The translations under genes were made by a program, and so were the position numbers. From contig NZ_OY762267.1 in NCBI RefSeq assembly GCF_963665245.1, forward strand, positions 1,302,001 through 1,366,000: a stretch of 64,000 nt of DNA. Direction: 5' to 3'. The notes beneath the pieces were generated by a model. It was not told the DNA's origin and ran no database searches. It saw only the letters and a program-made list of their open reading frames with translations. This DNA comes from an uncultured Paludibaculum sp. (GTDB taxonomy: Bacteria > Acidobacteriota > Terriglobia > Bryobacterales > Bryobacteraceae). Of the stretch, positions 32,183-41,706 are shown in pieces; position 1 is the first letter of the stretch; each line of letters starts with the position of its first letter.

Positions 32183-32725
32183 TCATTCCGGGAGGCTGCC
32201 GTCGATGGGCGCGACCGAGACCCAACGCGGAGCGGCTCCGGCTTGTTGGCGGAGGACCAGATAGAGCTGACCGGCATGATGCTGAACGTGCCGCAGGTTG
32301 TACAGCTGCAGCTCGGCCACGTTCATCTTCAGCCAGCTAAAGCCGCAAGGGAGCAGTACCGATTGCTCAGTGAGTTGGCCCACTCGGTCCGCCAGCTTGC
32401 GGCGCGTGGCTCCCAAATAGTCCAGCAATTCGTCCTTCGTATAGGGCTGATGGGGCAGCAATCCCTCCGGACTCATCTCGTCCGCCGTAAAAGGTGGAGG
32501 CGGCTGGAATCCGGTTGCCGATTCGCTAGAGTACAAATCCAGGAAGAAGATGGTGTGATACGCAACGTACCAGAATCCGACGATGTCTCGATCGTGCCAC
32601 TCAGGCGGCCGGGCTGAATCGGCCCAGATCTCGTCTGGGCAATCCCGGATCGCCTTCTCAATCATGGCGATTGCCGCTGCGAACTGCCGCAGCAATGACG
32701 GCTTCCACCAGCTTTCCAGTTCCAT
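32183..32725 (-). CDS. DinB family protein
   Basis: The protein has 180 residues. It is a four-helix-bundle metalloprotein of the DinB/YfiT superfamily; the probable metal-binding histidines are in Y-H-T-I-F-F (about residue 57) and H-V-Q-H-H-A-G-Q-L (about 145-150). Such proteins are thiol-dependent transferases or hydrolases in better-studied cases; here the activity is unknown. An AGGAGGAATGA-type site precedes the ATG. It lies at the 5' side of the small-gene group on the minus strand. Confidence 0.85.
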   Translation of the reverse strand: MELESWWKPSLLRQFAAAIAMIEKAIRDCPDEIWADSARPPEWHDRDIVGFWYVAYHTIFFLDLYSSESATGFQPPPPFTADEMSPEGLLPHQPYTKDELLDYLGATRRKLADRVGQLTEQSVLLPCGFSWLKMNVAELQLYNLRHVQHHAGQLYLVLRQQAGAAPRWVSVAPIDGSLPE

Positions 32726-32761
32726 TCATTCCTCCTTCGGCGGCGTCCGCCGCTTGGTGAA

Positions 32762-34315
32762 TCACTGTCCCGCAAGATAGAGGGTGGCATCCCCATTTCG
32801 AGAAAGGAAGCTTAGCGGGTATTTCCGCTCGATGAGGTAAGGCGTCAACCAGTCGAACCGGCCTCCGTCTGAAACCACGAGAAATCTCCGGTGGGCGGAT
32901 TGGAACCGCGCCAACTCCTCAACCCGGAGAGGGACGAACCTCGACAGAATCCTGTTCCCTCGGTCTACGGTGTCGGAGCCGGTAAGCCGGACCGCCGCAT
33001 CAGGCGCGACGACACACACGAATCGATCGCGCAGAGACGGAGGCGCGTATTGAACGGCTTCCAGATAGAAGGCACCACCAGTGATCACAATCGGGAGGGT
33101 CGATTCGTTGCGACCGGCTTCCATCAGATGGGCCCACCACTGGCTCGCCACGTTCGGATCCGCGGCAGCGGGCGGTCTGAGATCAGCAGTGCTCCGCATG
33201 GCGAAAACAATAAAAAAGGTAGCGGGAAGGATCAGCAACCGTGCATCGCGCCACCGGTTGCGGAGCAAGTAGACCGCTCCGGAGGCCAGTCCGAAGATGG
33301 CCGGCCATCCATAGCGAGGCACGTAGCCGGAGCCCATCAGCATGGTGAGCAGGACCAGGAGTGCGGGGTAACAGAGAAAACCGCAGATGAGCACAACCTC
33401 GGGGATCGGGAAATGCGCCTCGGGTGTTGCGTTCCTCCACCGCTGGACCATTTTCGGCAGCGCGACCGCGCACGCAACGAGGATCACGATCGCCAGAATC
33501 AGACCCAAATTGACATCGGCATTTACGTAGAGCCGATATGTTGAGAAGATTGTGCCCCAATCGGGCAGCGACCAGAAGCTTCTCCCGAAAATGGCACGAA
33601 AATGCATCAGCATGGGCAGGCTCGCCAGGAACGGCGTCGCCGCCAGAAGGAAGGAGCCCCAGACGCCCCAGCGAACACCGCGGGAAAGCACGGTTCGCAC
33701 AACTTCAGCGAAAGCGAAGATCGACAGGGCGACTACGGCCAGATGATGACAGGCTACAGCGGCCGTGAGGAATGCACAGAAGGCAGCCATCCACACTCGG
33801 CTCTCGTCGACCTTCTGCCACAGCACGGCCGCTACCGCAAGGAAGCCGACAATCAGCGCGTACGACCGTGCCTCCAGTGCGCACGATCGAAAGGGGGATT
33901 GCGTGATCAGCAGAACAGCCGTCAAGCCGGCTGCCACGGTCAGCCGCTTCCTCGTAAACCAGTAAACGCCGAGCAAGGTGATGATGTAGCCAAGAATGGA
34001 AGGCAGACGCAGTGTGATTTGCGAGTCCAACGGGAGGAGTCTGGCCAGGCGAACAATCACATAGTAGGCTGGGGGCATTCCATCCGCGCCTGCGTGGAGA
34101 GCACTCAGTAGGACGGTGAACGGCTGAAGAGCCGAGACATGCAGTGTAAGCAGTTCGTCGTACCAGAAATGTGTCCGGCCCGCCCTGGCAATCAGGCTGC
34201 AGATCTCCAACATGACTATCGCCACCAGCAACGATGGAGCGAGCCATGACGACGCGATCGCCCGGGAGGAAGACGCGCGCAGACGTGACGCCCGAGCGAG
34301 CGGTGGGGACTGCAT
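32762..34315 (-). CDS. GT39-like polytopic glycosyltransferase
   Basis: The protein has 517 residues from the ATG at 34315; a TTG at 34345 is a less likely start. About ten membrane helices follow a basic N-terminus. The first periplasmic loop reads R-T-H-F-W-Y-D-E-L-L-T-L-H, the D-E motif of GT-C/PMT-family (GT39, ArnT-like) enzymes that transfer sugars from polyprenyl-phosphate donors on the outer face of the inner membrane. A C-terminal periplasmic domain of about 130 residues ends the protein. The acceptor is unknown. It is not clearly in an operon. Confidence 0.8.
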   Translation of the reverse strand: MQSPPLARASRLRASSSRAIASSWLAPSLLVAIVMLEICSLIARAGRTHFWYDELLTLHVSALQPFTVLLSALHAGADGMPPAYYVIVRLARLLPLDSQITLRLPSILGYIITLLGVYWFTRKRLTVAAGLTAVLLITQSPFRSCALEARSYALIVGFLAVAAVLWQKVDESRVWMAAFCAFLTAAVACHHLAVVALSIFAFAEVVRTVLSRGVRWGVWGSFLLAATPFLASLPMLMHFRAIFGRSFWSLPDWGTIFSTYRLYVNADVNLGLILAIVILVACAVALPKMVQRWRNATPEAHFPIPEVVLICGFLCYPALLVLLTMLMGSGYVPRYGWPAIFGLASGAVYLLRNRWRDARLLILPATFFIVFAMRSTADLRPPAAADPNVASQWWAHLMEAGRNESTLPIVITGGAFYLEAVQYAPPSLRDRFVCVVAPDAAVRLTGSDTVDRGNRILSRFVPLRVEELARFQSAHRRFLVVSDGGRFDWLTPYLIERKYPLSFLSRNGDATLYLAGQ

Positions 34316-34457
34316 TGTCACATTATGCGGCTTGAGGGCTATCAACCGTGCAGTTCAGGACGCCCAAAGGAACCGGTCCCGTTGTGAACTGGGACACCGC
34401 GCCGACCATATCTCCTCGGGCGGCACCTCAACTGGCGTCGTCGCCCCCGATGAGCGG

Positions 34458-34832
34458 TTACTGGTTGGCTCCGAAGCTGATGTCGATGACGGTGATGGCC
34501 TCTACTGCCTCGCCGTCAATGACGCAGGGCGTGTAGCGCCACTGGCTGACCGCTTTCGTGGCCGCCGGCACCAGCAGGGGCTCTCCTTTCAGGACCTCGA
34601 GAATGGAGACCTCGCCGGCTTTCGTGATCCGCACTCGCAGGCTGACCGTTCCGCGAATACCCTTGCGCTGGGCCTCCGCCGGGTAGCCCGGCTTCACCAC
34701 GCGAGTGAGCTTGTTGCAGCCGGCCACAGAGCCTGCGCGAATGGGCGGGCGAGGGGCACCTGGCGCCGTTGGTGGAGAGGGGCCGCAGGCCGGCAGAGTG
34801 CACAGCAGTGCGAGAATCACACGCCGCCTCAT
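34458..34832 (-). CDS. TonB C-terminal domain lipoprotein-like protein
   Basis: The protein has 124 residues. The N-terminus has a short hydrophobic stretch ending L-P-A-C-G, possibly a lipobox, then a Pro-rich linker. Residues about 45-120 are a TonB C-terminal domain: V-V-K-P-G-Y-P-A-E-A-Q-R-K-G-I-R-G-T-V-S-L, with V-S-Q-W-R-Y-T-P-C near the end. Acidobacteria have many such 'energy transducer TonB' proteins. The anchor is not a typical transmembrane helix and ExbB/ExbD are absent, so a stand-alone domain is more likely than a working transducer. Confidence 0.8.
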   Translation of the reverse strand: MRRRVILALLCTLPACGPSPPTAPGAPRPPIRAGSVAGCNKLTRVVKPGYPAEAQRKGIRGTVSLRVRITKAGEVSILEVLKGEPLLVPAATKAVSQWRYTPCVIDGEAVEAITVIDISFGANQ

Positions 34833-34919
34833 ACGGCCTTGGACCCCTTTGCGGGCGGTCCGGTTCCCACCCTGCTCCGTCCAGACGTGTAGTGCCCCAT
34901 GTTGTCAGCGGAGAGCGGA

Positions 34920-36854
34920 TCAGGCGTCGTAGCCCGCTAACATCTCAACGATCTGCGTATGGCCCATTTTCTGGGCCCAAGCTCTGGGCCGGGCCCAGGG
35001 CTCGGCGTCCGGCTCGATTGGATCGGCACCATATTCCAGCAGGAGCTTCGCTACTTCCACCCGGCCCCAACGGCAGGCCCAGCCGAGGGGTGTACTTCGA
35101 AGAATGTCGTCGCGAATGCCGGTTGTCGCGCCCGCGTCGAGCAGGGCCTGGGCGAACAGCGCGGTCTCCTCGCCAGTGACGTGGTCGCCCATGGCCGCAA
35201 CCTCGTGCAGCACGGTCCGCCCAAAGCCGCCGACCAGGTTTGGCGAGCACCGGGCCAGCACCAGATGGAAGCACTGGATGTAGGTGCCGCGGTCAAGCTC
35301 CTGGTTGGCGGCATAGAGCCACGGAATGTGGTTCCAGAAATCGAGGCAACGGCCGAGGTAGCGGAACCAGCGCGGATCGTCCCGGAGGAAGTTGATACGC
35401 TCAAGCGCCATGCGGACGATCTCCGGACTGCCCCCGCTGGCCCCGAACTCCAGAAGATCCTCGGAAACGGACCTGCCGGGCGAGGTGATGCCTTCGGGCA
35501 GGGCTCCATTGGCTTCGTCTTCCAACAGTTGTTGAGCCAGATCAACTTGACGATAGATGGCCGCCGTGTCAGGACCGACGATGCCGCCGTGGTGTCTGAA
35601 GAGTTCGACCATGCCCCACTGGCGATGGCTGAACGCGCTGTGGACCGGCGACCCGCTGGAGTCGACATGCTCCCGCAGGCTGGCGCCGTGCGCGAGGAGT
35701 TTCTCGGCCATCTCTCGCCGTCCGAGCGCGGCGCAGTGCCAGAGTGGGAATCCTTGGGAAACACAGGCCTGGTCGCCCTCGCCGTGACGGACACGCTCCT
35801 GAGGATCGAAGCCGAAACCGAGCAGCAGGTCGAGCACCTCCGGTTGGTTGTGGCGCACGGCAACGGTGAGGAGACCGCCGGACTCCCACGTGACCGGATT
35901 GACCAGCGGCGCTTGTGCGTGACGGGCGCGCAGCCACTCGACGTCACCCAGAGCAGCGGCCGCGCGGGGGGTGAGCTCCGCACCGGCGCGGCGGAGCAGG
36001 CGGACCACATCCGCGAAGCGTTCCGGCTGAATGGCCCGGCGGCCCATGGCGGCAAGGTCGAGCGGCGTGCGGCCATCCGGCGTCGTCCGATTGGGCTGGG
36101 CGCCGTGCTGAAGAAGCCAGTCGACCACTTGGGGACCGCGGACGGCCGAAGCGACGTGCAGGGGAGTCCAGCCGTCGCGATCTCCGGCTCCGGCCAAGGA
36201 TGGAGTGGCCTCTAGCATGGCCAGGGCACGGCTGACGTCGCCGGCCGCAATGGCTTCGCTCAACTCGTCCTGCTTGCTGGTCACGGGCGTATCCGAGGAA
36301 GTCAGCATCTCGCGGCGGCGTTGCTCTTCCTCCTCGATGATGGTCACGATCTCGTCGAAGCCACGTTCGGCGGCGATAGTCAATGCGGTGGTGGCGTCAC
36401 GATGAGGGTGGATACCGCGACGGGCGTCGGCTCCGTTGCGCATGAGCAGGCGAACCAGTTCGGGGAACCGGCCCATGACCGCGTAGTGCAGCGGGCGATG
36501 CTCGTCGCCGTAGGACATCTCCATGTTGGCGAGCTCCGGCCGGAGCTTCAGCATGGCTTCGACCTGGGGCCGGTCGTTGGCGCGCACAAGCGCCGCGAGG
36601 CGCTGGACCGTGATTCCGTCCACGTAGGCCTTGAGCTTGGGCCAGCTCTCAAATCCATGGGCGCGGGCCAAGACGAGTTGGGCGTGATGGAGGGCAAAGG
36701 TGGCGGGGTCCGCTCCGTGATAGTAGGCATTGACTTCCGCGACGGCCGCGGGTTCGCCGGCGAGGTACGCCTGGAGCAGTTCCTTCGCCTGCCGTTTGAG
36801 TTGATCGAGATCTGGATTCTCGCGCAGTTTGCGCGGAGGAGGCAAGTGAGACAT
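34920..36854 (-). CDS. Large ankyrin-repeat protein, paralogue of 288-1505
   Basis: The protein has 644 residues and no signal peptide. The N-terminal module (L-D-Q-L-K-R-Q-A-K-E-L-L-Q-A-Y ... L-A-R-A-H-G-F-E-S-W-P-K-L-K) matches that of the first ankyrin protein in the window. At least ten ankyrin units follow (D-G-W-T-P-L-H-V-A-S, D-G-R-T-P-L-D-L-A-A, R-S-T-P-L-G-W-A-C). It is a probable cytoplasmic scaffold. A GGAG site precedes the ATG. The two proteins probably come from one expanded family. Confidence 0.88.
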   Translation of the reverse strand: MSHLPPPRKLRENPDLDQLKRQAKELLQAYLAGEPAAVAEVNAYYHGADPATFALHHAQLVLARAHGFESWPKLKAYVDGITVQRLAALVRANDRPQVEAMLKLRPELANMEMSYGDEHRPLHYAVMGRFPELVRLLMRNGADARRGIHPHRDATTALTIAAERGFDEIVTIIEEEEQRRREMLTSSDTPVTSKQDELSEAIAAGDVSRALAMLEATPSLAGAGDRDGWTPLHVASAVRGPQVVDWLLQHGAQPNRTTPDGRTPLDLAAMGRRAIQPERFADVVRLLRRAGAELTPRAAAALGDVEWLRARHAQAPLVNPVTWESGGLLTVAVRHNQPEVLDLLLGFGFDPQERVRHGEGDQACVSQGFPLWHCAALGRREMAEKLLAHGASLREHVDSSGSPVHSAFSHRQWGMVELFRHHGGIVGPDTAAIYRQVDLAQQLLEDEANGALPEGITSPGRSVSEDLLEFGASGGSPEIVRMALERINFLRDDPRWFRYLGRCLDFWNHIPWLYAANQELDRGTYIQCFHLVLARCSPNLVGGFGRTVLHEVAAMGDHVTGEETALFAQALLDAGATTGIRDDILRSTPLGWACRWGRVEVAKLLLEYGADPIEPDAEPWARPRAWAQKMGHTQIVEMLAGYDA

Positions 36855-37051
36855 GGTGAGCTCCTTTCGGGGCTGCGCCGAAGCGTCAGCCGCTGCGCCC
36901 GGTGTCCGCTGGCTCGGGCAGAAAAGAGTTCATCCGTTGGATGCAAGCTGCAAACGCGATCAGGGGGACGCCGTCCTTCCCGCGGACACGGAGGCTTCCT
37001 GAGTAGCCCTGCGGGATAGTGTAGCAGGCGTCGGGAACGAGGAGCGACGGC

Positions 37052-37084
37052 AAAAAGGGGGAGCAGCCTGGGCCACTCCCCTTT
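37052..37084 (-). terminator. Rho-independent terminator of the Oar-like receptor gene
   Basis: Read on the minus strand, AAAGGGGAG is followed by a 12-base loop, then CTCCCCC and TTTTT. This is a 9-bp GC-rich stem with a T5 tract, 25 bases after the receptor stop at 37109, and it is the clearest intrinsic terminator in the window. Confidence 0.8.
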
Positions 37085-37108
37085 GCCAGTGGGCGGTTCA
37101 GCGGAGAG

Positions 37109-40100
37109 CTAGAAAAGCAGCTTGAGACCGAACTGCAGTTGCCTGGGGTCGTTCGCCTGCGCGGTGACCTTACCGAAGTTCGCGCCGCCGTTCACGTTGG
37201 TGTTGGGGCTGGAGAAGCGGACACGGTTCATTGAGTTGAACGCTTCGGCGCGGAACTGCAGTGAGACCTTCTCCGTGATGCGGAATTGCTTGAAGACAGA
37301 GAGATCGAGGTTGTTGGTGTGATGGTTGCGCAGATCCGCGATCAATGGGCTGACGTTGCCAAGGGTGTAGGGTGCGGGCTGGCTGAAGACGCTTGTGTCG
37401 AACCAGCGGTCCAGCCGGTCATGAGCATTCCCACTAATTGAGGCACTCTTGCCGTTGTTGTTGGCACGGGCGGCTTCACTGAAGAGCGCCGCGGTTCCGC
37501 TGGCGCTGATGCCGAGAGGGTTGCCCGACTGTAGTGTGTAGATCCCGTTCACCTGCCAGCCACCGACCACGGCATCGATAGTGCGGGACATGCCCGCGCC
37601 AAAGCGGCGTCCACGCCCGACGGGCAGTTCGTACACGCCGCCGAAGACCAACCGGTGCGGCACATCCACGCTCGACACGCTGCGGCTGCCCAACACGTCA
37701 TAGCTGTTCTGATAGCTGGTCCCGGTGTCCATCGCCTTGGCCCACGTGTAGCTGCCTTCGAACGTGATGCCCTTCGAGTAGCGCTTGCTGAACGTCATCT
37801 GCAGGGCGTTGTAGTCGGAGGTGGCGCCTTGCGAGAACAGGGGATAGATGCTGCCGTACTGAGGGTAAGGGCGCAGGAGCTGGGCCCGGGAGACCTGGCG
37901 GTTCGCAATCACCCCGCCGACATTCGGCAGTCCGAAGAACGGATTGTCGACGAGCTGATTGAGCTGTGAGCCCAGGCTCAGGTAGGACGGGTCGAGCTGG
38001 TTGAGGGTGAATCCACCCTCGCCACCGCGGGAGAGTTGACGGCCGCGGTTACCGACAAAGGCCGCTTCCAGTAGTACGGCGCCCGGCAGTTCATGCTGCA
38101 AAGTGAGATTGTACTGGAGGGTGTAGGGCGTGTTGGTGTTGCTGAGGGGCGCATCGAGATTGCTACCCAGGGCCGTCCTCGCACCCAGCGACGAGCCGGG
38201 CACTGGAGGGAAGCCCGAGGGAAACGGATTGTTGAGGAGATTAAGCGGGGTGAAGCCATCAAGGCTGGTAACCCAGGTGGATTCCACGCGGAAGCCATAG
38301 GGGCCCACAGTGCCCTGCGCGGCGAGCGTGCTGGGCCCAAACAGTTGAGCAAAGCCAGCCCGAATAGCGGTCTTGTTGTTGATCTGATAAGCCACGCCGA
38401 GCCGCGGGGCGAAGTTGTTGTAGTCACCGGAGTACTGCGTGCGCCCGTTGCCGTCGGCCCCGACAAACCGGAGCGCCCCCGTGAGGTTCGAGTAGCCGGC
38501 CACGCTGGAAAGAGGCGATTGCAGGGAGGGGTCGAACCAGCTCATGCGATTGTAGCGTTCGGTACGCGGCGTGTCGAAATCGTAGCGGACCCCGAGATTC
38601 AAGGTGAGCCGGCGGGTGATGCGCCAATCGTCCTGCACGTAGAAGGCGTGGTAGAAGCTGTTGGCAGCGACGTTCTTCCAGTTCTGATAGAAGTTGCCGC
38701 TGGTGCCCGCCCCGAGCAGGAACGAGGCGAAGCCGAAGCCGGCTGAAGAACTGCTAACCGCGGGGTTGGGCCCCTGCGTCATGCCCGCCGTGAAGCCGAA
38801 AGTGCCGGCGGCGCGAGCTTCCCACACATTGATACGGAGCATGCGCCCTTCGTAGCCGGCTTTGATAGTGTGGTTGCCGGAGAGTTTGGTGAAGCTGCCG
38901 GCCAAGCCGTAGTTGTTGAATCCGCTCTGACGGTGATCGCCACCGCCGAGAGAAGGCTGAGTACTGACGTCGAAGCGCGGAAACATCAGCCGGTCCACGG
39001 CGGAGTCGAGGGCCGTGGGCAGGCCGAGGCTTGACGGCACGAAGCCGAGGCCCTGATTGTCGTAGAGAAAGCGATTGCGCGCAAAGGACACGCGCAGGTT
39101 GAGGAGCGCGGTCGGAGTGACGGTGTTGGTGTAGTCCACCACGACATTACGCCCGAAGTCGTTGTTGTTGATGCGGCCTTCGGCAATGCCTGTCTCGCCG
39201 GGGAAGAGTTGCGGCGGCCCGTTGAAGTAGCGGCGGTAAGAGAAGCGGCCGAAGAGGCGTTGCCTGTCGGTGAGGTTGTGATCGACACGCACGTCGAAGT
39301 TGTCGGTGTTGAACTGAGCCGAGCCTGTGTTGTAGAAGTTGTTCCGGCCAATCGAATCGCCAGGCTGATTCGCGGTGGGGTAATACTTGATCACGTTGCG
39401 GGCGACGGCGTCCCAGCGAGCGGAAGGGATCAGGTTGCCCGGAAAAGCGTCGCGAATGGAACCCGAGCCGGACGGGTTCGCGCGTGTCGTGAACGGATCG
39501 AAAATGGTGATACCCTGCGTCGCCGTGGCGCGCGTTTGCGAGAAATCGCCGGCGCGTTCCAGGGCCGTCGGCACGGTAGTGAGTCGCTCCGAGAAACTGC
39601 GCTCGCGAAGCCCTTCAAAGGCGGTGATGAAGAACAGCTTGTTGCGCAGGATGGGTCCGCCGAGGTTTCCACCAAATTGGTTGCGCTTGAAGCTCGACAA
39701 GCCCACGCCGCGCTGGTTGGCGTAGAAGTTGTTGGCGTCCAGCACGGAGTTGCGCAGGAACTCAAACGCGCCGCCGTGGAAGTTGTTGCCGCCCGATTTG
39801 TAAACGAGATTGAGTACCGCTGTCATGCTGCGCCCGAACTCGGCGGGGAAATTCTGAGCCTGCAGCTTGAACTCGGCCACGGCATCGACTGAGGGAAAGA
39901 CGGAGACGCCCGCAAATCCGTTGACCGTGGGAAAGGCGGCGCTGGAGCCATCCACCAGCACATCGAACGTGCCGCCGCGCGCGCCGTTCACACTGAAGCT
40001 CACGCCATTGTGGGCGTTGCCGATGCTGCCCGCCAGTCCGGGTGTAAGGTTGACCAGGCTGTAGACGTTGCGGGTGTTCAGGGGCAATTCGGCGATCCGT

Positions 40101-40516
40101 TTGTTGTCGACCACTTTGCCGACGGAAGATGAGGTGGCCTCGACGACCGCTGCGTCGCCGGTTACTTGGACACTGTCACTAACGGCACCCACCTGCAGCG
40201 CAACATCGACGCGCGCCTGCTGCTGAATCTGAACCCGGATACCGGTCTGTGCGAAGGCCTTGAAGCCGGAGGCCGAAACACCGACGGCATAGTCGCCCGG
40301 CGGCAACAGCGGAGCCGTGTAGTCCCCTTCCCCATTTGTCGTGACTTCCAGTTTGGCGCTAGTGCCGGTGTTGGTAACTGTCACTTTGGCGTTGGCAACC
40401 ACGGCGCCGCTGCCATCTGTGACGGTGCCGATGATAGTCCCGGTTGCTGTTTGCGGCCATGCCACTGGGGCGCAGGCCAGTAGTGACACTACGAGCAGGA
40501 GTGCGTTCTGTTTCAT
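37109..40516 (-). CDS. Oar-like TonB-dependent receptor
   Basis: The receptor has 1135 residues from the ATG at 40516. The signal peptide (M-K-Q-N-A-L-L-L-V-V-S-L-L) is followed by a carboxypeptidase-regulatory Ig-like domain (about 25-110: G-T-I-I-G-T-V-T-D-G-S-G-A-V-V), a plug (about 120-240, with N-G-A-R-G-G-T-F-D-V-L-V-D-G) and a 22-strand barrel to the terminal F (L-Q-F-G-L-K-L-L-F). This architecture is the dominant receptor class in Acidobacteria and imports large substrates or organises the outer membrane. The ligand cannot be predicted. It is transcribed alone and ends at the terminator 37052-37084. Confidence 0.92.
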   Translation of the reverse strand: MKQNALLLVVSLLACAPVAWPQTATGTIIGTVTDGSGAVVANAKVTVTNTGTSAKLEVTTNGEGDYTAPLLPPGDYAVGVSASGFKAFAQTGIRVQIQQQARVDVALQVGAVSDSVQVTGDAAVVEATSSSVGKVVDNKRIAELPLNTRNVYSLVNLTPGLAGSIGNAHNGVSFSVNGARGGTFDVLVDGSSAAFPTVNGFAGVSVFPSVDAVAEFKLQAQNFPAEFGRSMTAVLNLVYKSGGNNFHGGAFEFLRNSVLDANNFYANQRGVGLSSFKRNQFGGNLGGPILRNKLFFITAFEGLRERSFSERLTTVPTALERAGDFSQTRATATQGITIFDPFTTRANPSGSGSIRDAFPGNLIPSARWDAVARNVIKYYPTANQPGDSIGRNNFYNTGSAQFNTDNFDVRVDHNLTDRQRLFGRFSYRRYFNGPPQLFPGETGIAEGRINNNDFGRNVVVDYTNTVTPTALLNLRVSFARNRFLYDNQGLGFVPSSLGLPTALDSAVDRLMFPRFDVSTQPSLGGGDHRQSGFNNYGLAGSFTKLSGNHTIKAGYEGRMLRINVWEARAAGTFGFTAGMTQGPNPAVSSSSAGFGFASFLLGAGTSGNFYQNWKNVAANSFYHAFYVQDDWRITRRLTLNLGVRYDFDTPRTERYNRMSWFDPSLQSPLSSVAGYSNLTGALRFVGADGNGRTQYSGDYNNFAPRLGVAYQINNKTAIRAGFAQLFGPSTLAAQGTVGPYGFRVESTWVTSLDGFTPLNLLNNPFPSGFPPVPGSSLGARTALGSNLDAPLSNTNTPYTLQYNLTLQHELPGAVLLEAAFVGNRGRQLSRGGEGGFTLNQLDPSYLSLGSQLNQLVDNPFFGLPNVGGVIANRQVSRAQLLRPYPQYGSIYPLFSQGATSDYNALQMTFSKRYSKGITFEGSYTWAKAMDTGTSYQNSYDVLGSRSVSSVDVPHRLVFGGVYELPVGRGRRFGAGMSRTIDAVVGGWQVNGIYTLQSGNPLGISASGTAALFSEAARANNNGKSASISGNAHDRLDRWFDTSVFSQPAPYTLGNVSPLIADLRNHHTNNLDLSVFKQFRITEKVSLQFRAEAFNSMNRVRFSSPNTNVNGGANFGKVTAQANDPRQLQFGLKLLF

Positions 40517-40779
40517 TGGTGAGTGTGACCCTTTGAGGGAGGCTATCAAATGGGCGTTACGATCGCTTCAATAGACGGTGAGCTTTGAGTAAATTACACG
40601 CCGGCTGCACGATGCCATACTAGCCAGTCGAAGCGGCTCCTGACGCCTGCAACAGCCTGAAAGGACTGGTGATCGTGGATCACTGCCAGCGGAGTGGAGG
40701 GGCCCGTGGGACAGGCCCGCCAGACGAGCGTTACAGACTTCACATTTCTTCAGACCACGGGCAGGTGGAACACGCGATG

Positions 40780-41385
40780 TTAGCGAGCCAGCCTGCGGCG
40801 GGCCCAAAGCCCTAACAATGCGGAACCGGAAAGTAGGAGAGTGGACGGCTCAGGGACTTCTCCGGCCGTTGAGACGTCATACAACATCTCAACGCGGCTG
40901 ATGCTTCCGGAGGCCTCTGCCCACACGTTTTGCGCGGGTGTGCTTGCGAGCACATACTGCATCCCCAGTCGCTGCAAAGTGACCGACTGCCCAAAGATGT
41001 CGGTGACATAGTCGCCGGAGGCATAGGAGTTGACGTTGCCTCGTTGACCCAGGATTCCAATGTAGTCGCCGGCGTGCACCTGAATGCTGACCGGGACGAT
41101 GCCGGCGCTAACATCGTTGACTGTCCTGAATAACGAGGTGAAGTCATTTGTCGTCGTGGAGTACTCAGGAGGGGGCGCATCGAAACGCAGTACCTCGATA
41201 TTCATTGGATCCGAGCTCGCATCGGTGGGAATGTAGAGCCCCACGATGTCAAAGGCAACGGGCGCCTGAAACCAATAGCCGCGGACGTTGCCGGGAAATG
41301 CTGACGACTGGCCAGGCAGTGGCAATGCGACCGGGGCCGCGCAAAGCGAAGATACGCCCAAAACTAGAGCGAATAAAAACCGCAT
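40780..41385 (-). CDS. PEP-CTERM sorting domain protein
   Basis: The protein has 201 residues from the ATG at 41385, with a GGAGGAG site upstream and a signal peptide (M-R-F-L-F-A-L-V-L-G-V-S-S-L-C-A-A). The C-terminus has V-P-E-P-S-T, a hydrophobic helix and R-R-R-L-A-R, the exosortase sorting signal. The mature domain is beta-rich and not recognised. It is divergent from the hybrid histidine kinase gene at 41707. Confidence 0.88.
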   Translation of the reverse strand: MRFLFALVLGVSSLCAAPVALPLPGQSSAFPGNVRGYWFQAPVAFDIVGLYIPTDASSDPMNIEVLRFDAPPPEYSTTTNDFTSLFRTVNDVSAGIVPVSIQVHAGDYIGILGQRGNVNSYASGDYVTDIFGQSVTLQRLGMQYVLASTPAQNVWAEASGSISRVEMLYDVSTAGEVPEPSTLLLSGSALLGLWARRRLAR

Positions 41386-41706
41386 AAGTCTCCTCCAGGT
41401 AGTCAACTTACCATCACAGGGCGGGCCCCGCAAGCGGTGAAGCGCCTACGGCGTATTCCGCTGGCCGTAAGGGGTATAAGGCCCGCTTTAAGGCGCTCTA
41501 GGTGGATCCACGTAAGTGATTGGGACACCTGTCGGATTCGGGCCGGAGCAGCCCCGTGCTGGCGAACTCATCGGCCGGGCCTGCGAGGACCGGCAAAATA
41601 ATGCCTAATCGAATACTGGATCCCTGCCGATAATCAAGGAAGGTCCTGCTATGTCGTGTCTCGGTAGGGCTCCGCGGCAACTGCAACTTCAGTTGAGGAG
41701 AAGGTA
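41386..41706. other. Divergent intergenic region between PEP-CTERM and hybrid kinase genes
   Basis: About 320 bases hold the promoters of both divergent genes. An inverted repeat TACGGC...GCCGTA (41447-41452 and 41464-41469, 11-base loop) lies mid-way and could be an operator shared by the two genes. No open frame of interest is present. Confidence 0.35.
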